Of a stretch of DNA of 64,000 bases, positions 20,665-32,265 are shown piece after piece (positions within the stretch are counted from its first letter, which is position 1; the number at the start of each line of letters is the position of its first letter). Source of the stretch: Solen grandis (taxonomy: Eukaryota > Mollusca > Bivalvia > Adapedonta > Solenidae). The DNA lies in the NCBI GenBank assembly GCA_021229015.1, contig CM037787.1, forward strand, positions 39,999,037 through 40,063,036, in the 5' to 3' direction. Under the pieces are notes generated by a model that saw only the letters and a program-made list of their open reading frames with translations, was not told where the DNA came from and made no database searches. A program made the translations under genes and the position numbers.

Positions 20665-20838
20665 ATGCCGAAAACGAAGAAATTTCCTTCCCAGAGAAGA
20701 GGACAGTTAGTGAAACGAAGACGTGTGGCATATAATACAGAATCTAATGACAGAATTGCGGGAGACATGGGAATAGATAGCATCCTGAAACCCATCTCCA
20801 AATTGGATGTACCACCTGATGCTGAAACTTTGGAATAA
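20665..20838 (+). pseudogene. Basic linker segment of the capsid region
   Basis: A 57-codon open stretch rich in Lys/Arg near its start (MPKTKK, KRRR), which looks like a nuclear localisation signal, followed by a Pro/Asp stretch. It lies between the PLA2 region and the capsid ORF, where parvovirus-like VP1 proteins carry such signals. Confidence 0.45.
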
Positions 20839-20873
20839 TTATTTGTTGGAGATTCCAAAACGTTGAAATTTGA

Positions 20874-21869
20874 TTGCCCTGCAATATCTTCCTTGAAAAG
20901 CTACGGAATTACATGTATGTACACGTTCCCAGAGTACCCGGAAACAGTATTATCACCGAGCCAAATACACCGATAACAACAAACAAGATATATGATATCG
21001 ACTGCGAGAGTGTCGTCAAGACATCTCCAACTGCCCCAAATAATATCATCTGGGAGAAAGGACAACTCGACAATACAGCAAACTGGCTAGTTGCAAAAAC
21101 AGATTCAACCACCAGAAGTGCCAGTGTGTCTATGAAGTTTATGGACCTTGATTATCAGCCGTTATCAATCAAAGATTACATGTTGTATATCGTACCCAGG
21201 TCCAAACAACGGAAATTGGGTGATTGGATTGAACAGCATTCCAATAACGGAGAACTTCAAACAGCAAACCATGGTGTATTCTCTTGGATGTTTGATGACT
21301 TCTGCTATGAAGTCAAACCTATCTTTGCAAGGTATTGCTTTTGGGTAGATGATGCTTCTGGAGATAAAGCTGCAATCCAGCAGTCCGATGGAACAACCGT
21401 ACTGATTCCAAATCCACTAGCAGCTAACATCAGCAGGCTTGGACATTGGCAATTTAGAGATTTTCATCTCTATCAGTCTAACGTCAATCTCACACCATGC
21501 GATTCCTATGCCAGTGAGCTACTGATAGGTACGATTGGACAGTTTTCTTTCTCGGCTTTCCGCTTCCTTAGGTTCCATATCTACTACAAAAAAACACAAA
21601 TAGATGCGCAAAGTCTGTACTGGCAGCAACAACAGCAGTTCACAGTACCATTGCAAACCAGCGGATCCAGAAAATGTTATGGAATACCTGAATGGACAAC
21701 AAAGAAGTATGCTGATTGTGAGATCCTACCATCTACAGACCATGTCAACTTCTCTGGTATTATGACAAGCAATGTCGGAACCTTGGATCTATTTGCCGGA
21801 GGAAGACTGACCAAAACAACTGATCCGACAAATGTATTTCAGGAAGAGGACGAGGGTACTTGGTACTAA
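20874..21869 (+). pseudogene. Capsid-like ORF of the viral element (C-terminal VP part)
   Basis: A 331-residue open frame with a composition typical of a jelly-roll capsid (many Asn, Ser, Thr, aromatic residues, few Lys clusters). It follows the PLA2 region on the same strand and in another frame, with a break near 20839-20880. No specific capsid family can be named by eye. A role as a virion protein is inferred from position and from the upstream PLA2 motif. Confidence 0.55.
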
Positions 21870-22016
21870 GACATCAGTACTAACCCACAGTTGTTGGATT
21901 CGAACAAACATAACAGCGAACTGTTATACCTTTACTGTGTTTGGGTCTTCCTTTATTCATAGCACCCTTTTTTTCATTAACTGTTACATAACCTTTTCTT
22001 GTTTACATAAATACAA

Positions 22017-22670
22017 CTAATTACCACATCTGTAGTGTTCCTTGTTATTGCAACCTTCAACAGAATTAAAACAGTGATATTTTTCCAGATCGTCCCCTCT
22101 GATGGACCACACATTCCACCTATCTACAGACAATTTGCTTTTAATAGGAAAATTATTCGCAAAGCAAGCTACGGCCGGTACATCGAATTTCTTTATGTTT
22201 GACTCATATTTGGTGGAGAAAAGTACACCATTTTTTAAATGCTCAACTATATTCATGTTGAGAGTTGAAATATCAGTTCCCCTACTTATGTCAAAAATGA
22301 CAATAGGCTGACCTCCATAGGCATACGAAACATGATTCTCCATCATATTGGAGAATATTACAGCATTTTCTACAGCACTTACGTACTTTGACATAAATGT
22401 TTTGCCACTATTGCCTAGACAATCTTCAATCCATGTAACCTGTCTATCATTTCCTATGCCAGGTTTGATTTCTTCAATCACCTTCATTTGCCATTCCTTT
22501 AAGTTAACATTTTTATATGATAACCTGTCACTGTCTCCCTTCCTCAATCGCACCTCTTCCATAAACACACTCTCAAAAACCTTTCGATCACACGGTGCAA
22601 TTGTTGAAGGGATGTAATCCCCCCAGTTCAGGCCGCTGATACAGGTTTTACTGTAGATGTATCCAGACAC
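22017..22670 (-). pseudogene. CRESS-DNA-type Rep, helicase half only
   Basis: 217 codons with the superfamily 3 helicase motifs in order: Walker A GNSGKT (residues 86-91), Walker B IVIFDISR (123-130), motif C VACFANNFP (167-175) and DRW (183-185). The segment LKNGVLFSTKYES is typical of circovirus-like Rep proteins and unlike parvovirus NS1. The N-terminal HUH endonuclease domain is absent: a stop lies just upstream, near 22681. The ORF has no internal break and converges on the capsid ORF. Non-functional for replication as it stands. Confidence 0.75.
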
Positions 22671-22680
22671 CGTAGTAGTT

Positions 22681-23040
22681 AAAGTTTAGACCTTTTGTAA
22701 ATGCAACCCGAGTTCGATATCTGGTCGGTTGAAATGCATTTTAATCATACCCTTTGCATAAGATCTTCCTTAATATTTTTCTTATATAACATTGATCACA
22801 TGCATCACCATTTGTCTGGTTTGAGAGATATTTGTTTTAGTTTTGTGAACTTGATTAGTAATGTTAAAACAGTTGAAATGTCAATATCTTTAATAACATG
22901 CAGATATATTAAAATATGTTAGAGATGAACATTAAATCAATAATGTTCCCTTTAATGTTGGACATAAAATAACCTAGGAAAAAAAACAACAAAACAACAA
23001 CAAAAAAAGAAAAACGCTTCACTGTTCGTATTGTCGCGTG
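22681..23040. other. Spacer between viral element and GH10 remnant
   Basis: AT-rich; A-run region 22980-23010. Nothing coding recognised, and no endonuclease domain for the Rep. Confidence 0.45.
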
Positions 23041-24445
23041 ATAGATAAAAGAGACCCTAAAGACACCGTACTTTTAAGGATATTCAAATTCCAGACATAC
23101 TTAGATACGGTGGCCAATGCGGGCCTGCCCATCTGGATCACAGAGTTGACGGTCACGGAGCACGACGTAACACGAACATAAAAACCGCCCGACTGACGGA
23201 CCTGATGACGCTCTACTTCAGCCATCCTGCTGTGGAAGGAATCTTACTTTGGGGGTTCTGGGACGGACGCATCTCCAATCGAAACAACGCCCTGTTTGTA
23301 GGACAAACCGTACAGGTAAAATGTGTGTGTGTGTGTTAAAATGTTTATGAGATATGTATACAAAGGGAGTATGAATTTGCAAGGAAAAATAGCCTTTACC
23401 TGCATTTATGCTTAACAATTGAAAATAGTATCTTTGTGATTTATTTAGTCTAGATTATTTCAGCGATTAACTACTAACGCTTTAATTCTTGATTTCCTTA
23501 AAAGATTTTTGATTGCCTTAAATAAGCCCAACGCAGCGGGAAGAGCCTACCAACAACTCGTTAAGACTAAGTGGCGGACTGACGTCACACACCACGTGAC
23601 TGGACCAGGAGATTTCACTGTATGGTTTCAAAGGGCCCTACAATGTCACCGTCAGACAAGGAACATCTGTTTTGAAAAGCGAAACCTTTGACCTCTCGTC
23701 AACTGGCAACAAAATAAATATCAATGTCGGTAGGTTTGGTTGGATTACTCGCGAAACAATTTCTTTCCTAAGTCATATATAAATCTTGATGGTGACAATG
23801 GCGTCGTCTGTTATATATTTATTGTAAGATGCAAACGAAATGTAAGAGAAAAACCCATCGTGCCTCATTTGGCGAACACTGCCATGTTACGAAGCCGGGC
23901 CGTATTTGTGAGAAGCGAAGTGCGTTACCACGTTTGTCTACAGACGCAAGTTCTACTGTCAATACATATTAAATTATACCATTGAAATATGTATAGAGTA
24001 ACAGTCTCATACATTTTGTAAACGTTAAATTTAGAGAAACTGAAGAAAGAGGTTTTTGAAATCGGCATTATAAGTCTAGTTTATGCTGGAAAAAATGATT
24101 ATCAAAAATGTCTTTGAGAAATTTAAATTCGTTTTTTATTCAGTCATCTTATTTTGTTTCTATCCTCTCAAGAAAAATGTCAGTACTTCTTCACTTTGAA
24201 ATGTTGTGATCTAGCTGGAGTTATTATTTATAATAATTTAAAGCGTCGATATTACATCAATTTGAAATTTTGTTATCTAGCTTGCATTATTTTTTACAAT
24301 AATATAAGGATAAATACATATACAGTGAGGTAACACTAAAGGTATCTGAAATAATCGGACCTACATATAATTATTCTTACATACAAGTTGATCATTGCTT
24401 TTGTTTTCAGATGCTGTTGGTTCGAGTATCATTGTGGGAAAATGA
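23041..24445 (+). pseudogene. Glycoside hydrolase family 10 (xylanase-like), 3' end
   Basis: Three exon-like blocks survive. The first (about 23041-23315) has LDTVANAGLPIWITELTV, with the nucleophile Glu of GH10 in ITEL, then in another frame LMTLYFSHPAVEGILLWGFW. The second (about 23505-23729) has NAAGRAYQQLVKTKWRTD, then in another frame the Gly/Val-rich C-terminal tail. The third (24411-24445) ends in TGA. Donors gtaaaa and gtaggt and acceptor ttgttttcag remain, so it came from a genomic copy, not a retrocopy. Two frameshifts (near 23168-23175 and 23620) and no upstream exons with the acid/base Glu show it is broken. GH10 enzymes cut beta-1,4-xylan and occur in bivalves and snails. Confidence 0.75.
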
Positions 24446-24589
24446 AACTGACATTACTGATATAAATTTGAATATGTACATTGTAACAAAAGAACTAGCT
24501 ACTTCGTTCATTGTCCTTTTGCATTTAATTGTATCAATTTCATGTATGTGACGGATCTGATGACAATGGAAGGAAAACAACTCTACCTA

Positions 24590-24835
24590 TCCCATGGCCT
24601 AGTGGTTAAGGCATCCGCTTCGGGAGCGGGGGGTCGAAGGTTCGATCCCCGGTAGAGGAACGTTCTTAGATGGCCGGCTGGTTAGCCGCCAGTTAGTTAA
24701 ATAATGGTTACCGGTTGTCTTCTTGGCTGGTGCTTGGAACTGGGGAGGTAATTGTGAAAGCAAAGAGGTGTCTCATAAGTCAAATTTGGCTGGCTCTTTC
24801 AATAGGGGTGACACTTTAATAAACAAACACTTATC
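24590..24835 (+). mobile_element. tRNA-Pro-derived SINE
   Basis: The head has box A (TGGCCTAGTGG), an anticodon arm with loop TTCGGGA (CGG, Pro) and box B (GGTTCGATCCC). About 170 bp of unrelated body follow, ending at an A-rich TAATAAACAAACA tail. The acceptor stem is not paired, so it is not a working tRNA gene. Confidence 0.75.
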
Positions 24836-25064
24836 TACATAATATGCCTCTTGTTTAAAGGCGACCCCAGCCCCTTCACACACACAAAAAAAAAACAACA
24901 TAAAAAAGACTAGAGGTATCACTGAAGGTGATTAATACCCCTGTAAAATGCTTTGATACAGGAGAAGCCAGACTCCAGGCGGAGCATAGATAAGATCCTG
25001 TATACATAGTATATTGTTTACGATAGTAATTAATAAGTAAGTAAAGTTTTTATTTAAAGTGGAT

Positions 25065-25410
25065 AGAGAGACAGTTATGGCTGTTTGGCACAGTAGTTTA
25101 AAAGTGTAGAGTTAACCTCTTGGACACTGCACTTCTAGTCGCCATCTGTTTTAATTTTAAGTTTCAAGTAAATACCATGTATAATATTGGAGTTATGTTG
25201 AGGACAAGAAAAAAAGCAATTTAACAAAAGGAGATAGTTGAAAAATGGGACCAGGTAGAGTTACAGTTCTTGGACTCTGCTCTTTTCCTAGTCGCCATCT
25301 ATTTACATTTAAGTTTCAAGTCAATACTTTGTATGATTTTCGAGTTCTGTTCCGGACATGGAAAAAAAAAAAGAACAGAATTAAACAAAAGGAGATTATT
25401 CAAAAATGGG
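25065..25410. repeat. Tandem pair of about 170-bp repeat modules
   Basis: Two related segments with AGTCGCCATCT, TTTAAGTTTCAAGT and CAAAAGGAGAT in the same order, a pattern seen in bivalve interspersed repeats. Confidence 0.55.
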
Positions 25411-25603
25411 AACAGGGCAATAACTCTGCCAACCTTGAGACAACTTTAAAAACTTTTGGAATTTATGACACGCACCTTTCCTCCTTGTTATCAATGCACA
25501 CAAAAAATTTGAAATAAGTAACCGACAGCACAACACCAAATGTTACGGTACACTAAAAGTTTACTATATTAATAATAAAAATTCACCAAAAATGTCACTC
25601 TGC

Positions 25604-25657
25604 CACACACACACACACACACAAACATATATGTATATATATATTTATATATATATA

Positions 25658-25708
<51 letters not shown>
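25604..25708. repeat. CA/TA/GT microsatellite cluster
   Basis: Runs of CA, then TA with TTTATA interruptions, then GT. Confidence 0.9.
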
Positions 25709-25709
<1 letters not shown>

Positions 25710-26640
25710 GTTCGAAAAATGAAATTGATTATATTATGTATTTGTAAGGGATGGCGGCCATTTTCCAATAAATAATTACTGAAAAACAACAACAACAAAA
25801 AACCAACAACAGACAAGCAATTAATAAAATAAATACGCAGTTTGTAAAATAAAAGCCAGATGGTAATTAAAACATGAACATTAAAAAGGAATCGTTTTTA
25901 TGTTTTTCATTTGTATATATAATTAGTTTTGAAGCGAAAACACAACATGTGCTTCTTGTGCTGAAGCAACTGCTTTAAAAGAATACTGATACATTCTGTA
26001 CATAGAAATTATAAATATAGAATATAGATATAAATTGTAAGGTATGGAGGAGGGTTGCTAAGACCTCCACATACTAATAGACGTAGTTAATAAAAAGTAA
26101 AATGTGAAAAAAAGTTATATTTAAGTTCTTAGGTTTGGAAATGAAAACATTGCATCATTCCTGCTTTACACGTCTATTTCCCAACCTAATTTTTGCGCAC
26201 ATAACTTCAATTGATCTATTTTTAATTAAAATCTTATATATGATCTTAACTATATATTTGTTTTGAAAATGCTTACTCTCAGTATCAACATGTAATATTA
26301 TGTCGCTGAAACACCAAGTTTCGGTAAATAGCGGTATATTGCACATACATGTATGAGGGACAAGTGTTTCAGAAAATAGCTGTATATTGCACATGTGAGG
26401 GACACGTGTTTCTATCATATAGTTCCCTCAAGTGAAAATTGAATTAAAAAAAAGATATGTAAGCGTGCTATAGATTTCTTTTACAGTGTTTATTATACAC
26501 AAAATAGCAATTGGACTGTTTCATGTTTTGATAACAGAAAAGGCCAACAAGGAATGCACAAGAGTTTCTTTGTGTTGGAAGTGTTAAAGTACTATAGGCT
26601 ATATGCCTTATAGGTTAATTGCCATATTAAAAGTCACTGT
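25710..26640. other. AT-rich non-coding stretch
   Basis: No gene recognised. Around 26310-26415 a 65-bp segment (AATAGC.GTATATTGCACAT ... GAGGGACA) is present twice. Confidence 0.4.
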
Positions 26641-27047
26641 CATATTGTGCGCACATGCACCATAGTGTTCGCTTCGTATTTCGTCGACGTATATGAGCGT
26701 TGATCTGAAACAAAACAGGTATCTTGTTCCTTCTGGGATTCATAAAATGATTGATTATCGTCACTTGAAGGGTTGTCATTAAACTGGGAAGGCAGATCCG
26801 CAATATTATCTTGGTCCGTCAACGGTCAAGTTTTTATCGAAGTTGACGCTTCGGCAATATTGGCGACGCTTCTTCCTCTTCTGTCTGTCCGATTGGGTAA
26901 GATGCAGTACTCGCCGACGCTAGCGCTTGTTGCCGAAAGAGGACGTCAATTTTCTTATTAAGTCTCTCAAACGAAGTTTAAAGACTTACTGGTTTTACTC
27001 CGTTTCTTTTCATTATTATTTTTCTTTCTCTCGCCGGCCATATTTCA
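26640..27047 (-). pseudogene. Possible retroelement ORF1 (gag-like) 5' fragment
   Basis: On the - strand an ATG near 27041 opens a very basic start (MAGERKKNNNEKKRSKT). A shifted frame then gives SFERLNKKIDVLFRQQALAS and an acidic stretch EEEEASP. Further open sequence reaches 26640. Such basic, Ser/Glu-rich starts occur in DIRS-type and other mollusc retroelement proteins. This is a weak assignment without a reverse transcriptase nearby. Confidence 0.25.
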
Positions 27048-27424
27048 GAGGCCGCTTGACCAATCTTTACAAAACTTCACATACTTATAGTCCTCAATGA
27101 GCAGTAGTGCCTCCCTGATTTTTGTAAATGCGGGTCCTTGGGTGTTAGGCCCCACACCCTCACAGATGGATTTTTGCATAAAAATGTATTTTGTATTATA
27201 CTTACCTTCATCCTGCAATTGGTCATTATTCGGCCATTGATCTTTCAATGTTCTATCCGACTTTGTATTTGGACTACGACTGGAGAGTGCATGATTTGTG
27301 TGGAAGTTACCACTTTCCAATTATATTAACTAACATTAACTCTAGTAATGATGATACTCCTCTACGTTGGAATTAAAAAGAAAAGCTGATTGGAGTAAAT
27401 TTCAGACACTTTGTAATAAAGAGT

Positions 27425-28145
27425 TATTTTATTTTATTTAACTCTTTTTTAGAATTTGATGACCCTATAATCAAGTTCTCCTCTAAACTTTATTCTATTC
27501 CTACAAGTAAAAGCAGACCGAATGCAAAAAAGCAATTCGAAAACGCAGAGCAGCTGTAAAAAATTTAAAATAATCCAAAAAGATTATGGAAAATTAGAAA
27601 AAAAAAAAAAAAAAATTAAAAAAACTCGATTGAAAATGGTAAAAAATATTACAGCCAGAAACAAATAAAATCAAATAGATTCTTGCGTTACCCATTAAAA
27701 TGATCAAAATAATGGAAAAGTTACTGATAAGAAAGGTATTTCTAATTTATCGGCTGAATGTTTCTAAAATAAATCGTCCTCTAAGAATAATTCTAAGGAA
27801 TTTCAGACACATCAAAAGGAATCAGAAAAGCAAAAACTTTATTGTAAAATTTACTTAATGATGAAGCTTACAATAAACTCTTTGTATGACCTTCAGGACG
27901 CCATACAAAAACCTCATGACACCGCTGCAGGCCCTGGTAACATTCCATATCAATTACTTCGAAACTCACCGAACTCTTCATTGGAGTCTCTGTCTGGTGT
28001 TCGGTATAGTTCACCCTTCATGTAAGGAGACATTCATAACTCAGTTCCCAAACCTGGAAAGGATAATACTAACCCTATCGATATATTGCTTTAAAATGCT
28101 GCATCTGCAAAACTCTAGAGAAAATGATTAATGCCCACCTATCAG
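27425..28145 (+). mobile_element. LINE fragment (Jockey/I type), linker and start of RT
   Basis: Frame-broken but recognisable: the basic linker (AIRKRRAAVKN), then HDTAAGPGNIPYQLLRNSPN, the PKPGKD region and TLEKMINAHL at 28110-28140, which is the start of a LINE reverse transcriptase. The match stops where a repeat array begins. The RT core with YADD is missing. Confidence 0.7.
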
Positions 28146-28194
28146 ATTTGAAAATTTTATTGGTGACGCCTTTGTCAAAAACGAACATTAACTT

Positions 28195-29200
28195 TGTATA
28201 TTTTTTTACCCATATTTTTTTTCTTTCCGTTGCCATGGCAACCAGAGTTATACATGGATCAAGTTTATGTAGCAACCTTTGTTATAAGGTTCACCCAAGG
28301 ATCATCCCTGCCAAGTTAAATCAGATTATGTCCTGCGGTTTCAGAGGAGATGTCGTTTAAAGTTTTCACTATATACATATAAGGCAAATTAGCCACGCCC
28401 CTGGCGGCCATGTATTTTTACGGATCGCAATAATTTCAGTAATCATGGTAGATGGATACCCAAGGAACATCTGTACCAAAACATTTTGAAATCTGGCCAA
28501 TAGTTTTGAAGAATATGATTTTTAAAGCTTTCATATTTTTTTTCTTTCCTTTGCCATGGCAACCAGAGTTCTACATGGATCAAATTTATGTTAGCAACTT
28601 TGGTGGAGGTTTACTTAAGGACCATCCCTGCCAATTTAAATCAAATTCTGTTAAGCGGTTTCAGAGGAGATGTCATTTAAATGTTTCACATATAGGGCAA
28701 ATTAGCCCCGCCCCTGGCGGTCATGTTTTTTACGGATCGGGGTTATTTGAGCAATCTTGGTAGATGGTTACCCAAGGAACATCTGTACCAAAACATTTTG
28801 AAAACTGGCCAGTAGTTTTGAAGAACATATTTTTTTAAAAGTTTTCATTATTAGTTTTTTTCCGGTGTCATGGCATCCAGAGTTCTACATGCATCAAGTT
28901 TATGTTAGCAACTTTTGTTAAGGTTCACCCAAGGATCATCCCTGCCAAGTTTAATCCAATCCTGCCCAGCGGTTTCAGAGATGTCGTTTAAAGTTTTCAC
29001 TAGGCCAATAAGCCCCGCCCCTGGCAGCCATGTTTTTTTACGGATCGGAAAAATTTAGCAATCTTGATAGATTGTTTCCCAAGGAACATCTGTACCAAAA
29101 TATTTTGGAATCTGGCCAGTAGTTACGAAGGAGATCAAATTGTTGACGATGCACGACGGCGGGTGATCCTTATAGCTCACCATGAGCACAATATGAAAAC
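28195..29200 (+). repeat. Bivalve repeat array, three modules of about 320 bp
   Basis: Three direct copies, each with TTGCCATGGCAACCAGAGTT, AAGGATCATCCCTGCCAA, GCGGTTTCAGAGGAGATGTC, a GCCCCTGGCGGCCATG block and CCCAAGGAACATCTGTACC. It ends with GATCCTTATAGCTCACCATG. It sits between the two halves of a LINE. Confidence 0.8.
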
Positions 29201-29560
29201 TTTAAAGGCCCATTATATTTCATTATGATTCAATTTTCATTAAAAAGAAAAGATAAAATAACATTGTAGACTAACACAAATGGTACATAATGTGCAAACA
29301 TCTGCTACAAAATAACAGTTTAACGCATTGAAAATGTTGATCAAATGACGCAATTTAGTACAAATAACGCAATTTAGTATTTTAGATGGATGTCAAAATA
29401 CTCTCATAGTTGCGGGTTTTCCGAAAGACAGCATGAATTTGAATTTGAAAAACCATCATCGAATCATTTGTTTATTGCATCTCGTTACACATCTGTAGCA
29501 CACACTTTGCTTTTATCCGAAAAATATACACTGCTTTTGGACGCATATTGGGCCTTTAAA
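29201..29560. mobile_element. TIR element TTTAAAGGCCCA, copy 1
   Basis: Starts TTTAAAGGCCCAT and ends TGGGCCTTTAAA, a perfect 12-bp inverted repeat. The interior matches 46546-47122. No coding capacity. It lies inside the bivalve repeat array. Confidence 0.7.
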
Positions 29561-30185
29561 AATCTAAAAAAACTACTGGCAATATTTCAAAATGTTTTAG
29601 TATGTATGTTCCTTGGGAAACCCACGACCAAGATTGCTAACATTATTACGATACTTAAAAATTCATGGTCGCCAGGAATTTGATTAAACTTGGCAGGGAT
29701 GATCCTTGGGTGAACCTTCACAAAAGTTGCTAAAATAATCTTGATCGATGTAGAACTCTGGTTGTCATGGAACGGAAAGAAACGGAAAATCTTATCTATG
29801 TAGAACTCTTGTTGCCATGGCACTGGAAGGAAATGAATTATGAAAAACTTGGTCCTTTATAACTACTGGCCAGATTTAAAAATGTTTTAGTACAGATGTT
29901 CCTTGGGTAATCTTATACTCACCAGAGCGATCCAGGGCCTCTATGGCCCTCTTGTTTTCTGTATCCATGGCAAATAGATTTATACATGCATCAAATTTAT
30001 TTAAGCAATTTTTGTGACGGTTCACCAAAGGATCATCCCTGCTAATTTTAACCAAATTCTGTCCAGCAGTTTCAGAGCAAATGTCGTTTAAAGTAAATCG
30101 TTGACGACGGACGACTGTCGCAGGGTGATCCTTATAGCTCACCATGAGCACGTTGTGATCAGGTGAGCTTAAAAATATCAAAATG
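29561..30185. repeat. Bivalve repeat modules, inverted then direct
   Basis: 29580-29930 is an inverted copy (GATGATCCTTGGGTGAACC, AACTCTTGTTGCCATGGCA) and 29930-30180 a direct copy ending GTGATCAGGTGAGCT, of the modules at 28195-29200. Confidence 0.7.
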
Positions 30186-30384
30186 GTGAGATATATGAAG
30201 TGGGTTTTGTGGATATGGAATATTAAGTGATACAATTTTGAGTAGTTTGATCTGGGTCTCATCTGTATGGTCATATAGAAATTTAGCTCGGATTCTAGTC
30301 AGCACTGGTATAAAGATTCAATGTTTCATAACTTAGCCAGTCGCAATTCAGGATGCAAAGTCCTACACTACTCTGATATTTAAG

Positions 30385-30665
30385 TGGTAAAGTCATTCAT
30401 TTGCACATGAATATACAAGACGTAATAGTCATACATTTGTACATGAATAATCAAGACGTAATAGTTATACATTTGTACATGAATATTCAATACGAAGTAG
30501 TTATACTATACATTTGTACATGAATATTCAAGTCGTTATAGTTATACATTTCACAAATATCCAATACGTAATAGTCATACATTTGTACACGAATGTTCAA
30601 TACGAATACTCAACATTTGTACATGAATATTAAAGACATAATAGTTACACATTTGTAGATATGAA
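30385..30665. repeat. Tandem repeat, about 36-bp unit, 7-8 copies
   Basis: Degenerate copies of ACATTTGTACATGAATATTC plus AAGACGTAATAGTTAT. Confidence 0.85.
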
Positions 30666-32095
30666 TATTATTGAAAGACAGTTTCAACAATGTTTTAATG
30701 AAATACAAAAATGGGCATCCGAAAACGGCTTTAAATTTATTTACAATTTTTATCAATGAGAAATCGTCACAATGTCCCAAACTTAACGCTGGATGGTACT
30801 CCTGTCACTGTCGTTGACAAATTTAATTTGATTTTGGACAAAAAAAACAAACATTTTTTTTTTCTCATTTAAAATACTTAAAGAATAAATGTTTAAAGGC
30901 ACTTAACATAATGAGAGTAGTCGCCCATACCGATTGGGGTGAAGACTCAAAAGTTCTTTTAAATTTATACTAATTTATACCGATCTCTTATCGTTCAGAA
31001 TTAGACTATGGCTGTATCGTTTATGGTTCAGCCAGAAAATCATGTTTACAAATACTGGACACAATTCATCATCAAGCACTTCGTTTGGCTCTTTGCGCAT
31101 TTAAAACATCTCCAGTTGAAAGTCTCTATGTAGCTGCAAATGAACCATCCTTATATTTAGGTAGAGAAAAAATAACCTTACAGTATATCACAAAGCTCAA
31201 ATCTAATCCGAGTAAACCTGAAGTTATCTAACCTTTGGGTTTGCGTGCTCAGAATCTAATCTCAGGTTTAGAAGTTGATATAAAAGTCATTAAAACAAAA
31301 ACAGTCCCTCAAATTCCACCTTGGACACTTAAAAGACCTCAGGTAAATCTTGTCTTCATAATTCTAAAAAATCGACCACTGATCCAGTTATTTATTTCAA
31401 TCACAGTTCAATGAAATTAAGTCTAATCATGGAGACCATTATTACATATATACTGATGGCTCTAAAGAGAGGAATACGACCACATGTGCCGTCATAAGCT
31501 ATTTTTATACAAAATTATATCGTTTACCGGATGACGCCTCGATATTTTTCTGCAGAAGCAAAATATGTTGAGTTAGCTTTACATGCAATATCGTCTATTC
31601 GGTCCGTTACATTTATCATATTTTTCGATTCCTTGTCTGTTCTACAATCAATTAAAATATGAACTTTTCGAATCCACTTATGCAAGATATTTTGATAGAA
31701 CATCATTACCTATCTTTTTCGAAACAGATTATATTCCGTTGGGTTCCCGGTCATATTGGAATTCGTGGTAATGAGAAAGCTGATCATGCAGTCTCCGATT
31801 TAGAAGCTGATATAAAAATCCATTTAGATTTAAGAACTTCAATAAATAAATTGATTTTTTCAAAATGGCACTCTATTTGGGACAACGCTAACTTCAATAA
31901 GTTGCATTCCATTCAACCATCCTTAGGTTTTTGGTATCCATCTTCCCACGCTCTGCATAGGGAGGAATGTGTTCTCAATCAATATGGACATAGTCTTTTA
32001 AATCGTGAAGCGCAACCTTTTTGAGTTCTTTGTCAGGAACCATATACTGTAAAACATATTTTAGTTGACTGTATTGATTTAAAAGTTAATAAAAA
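30660..32095 (+). mobile_element. LINE fragment (Jockey/I type), RT end and RNase H
   Basis: The start (FNEIQKWASENGFKF) is the RT thumb region, followed by DYGCIVYGSARKS-like sequence, an RNase H part (FSAEAK; WVPGHIGIRGNEKADHAVSD at about 31742-31800) and the Cys/His end (CQEPYTVKHILVDC). Several frameshifts and stops. This carries on the LINE of 27425-28145, with the catalytic core lost. RNase H points to the I group rather than Jockey proper. Confidence 0.75.
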
Positions 32096-32218
32096 CACAC
32101 ACACAAAAAAGCAACACTGTTGGTTTCACTATTATTAACAAGTATCCAGAGAATTTTATATAATATATTAATTTAATCAGACTCTTTGAAACATATCACA
32201 TAATAACAGGTTCTTGTG

Positions 32219-32219
<1 letters not shown>

Positions 32220-32263
<44 letters not shown>
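32220..32263. repeat. (AT)n microsatellite
   Basis: About 21 AT units. Confidence 0.97.

Positions 32264-32265
<2 letters not shown>

Larger units (their letters stand above)
19820..22680. other. Endogenous viral element: PLA2-type capsid plus CRESS-type Rep, ambisense
   Basis: A compact block of convergent reading frames. The + strand carries a small membrane-segment ORF, a parvovirus-like phospholipase A2 region and a capsid-like ORF. The - strand carries a Rep-type superfamily 3 helicase. The genes meet tail to tail around 21870-22016. Intact ssDNA viruses of this type are about 3-6 kb, so the block is near genome size but lacks the Rep endonuclease domain. Frame breaks show it is an old integrated copy. 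A purely parvoviral (ambidensovirus-like) origin is the alternative; the Rep motifs argue for CRESS-DNA ancestry. Confidence 0.7.

Noticed and set aside
21148..21348. Second ORF inside the capsid region
   Set aside because: A short overlap frame inside the larger capsid-like ORF with no signal of its own.
24590..24665. Functional tRNA-Pro gene
   Set aside because: The acceptor stem does not pair and a SINE body follows directly.
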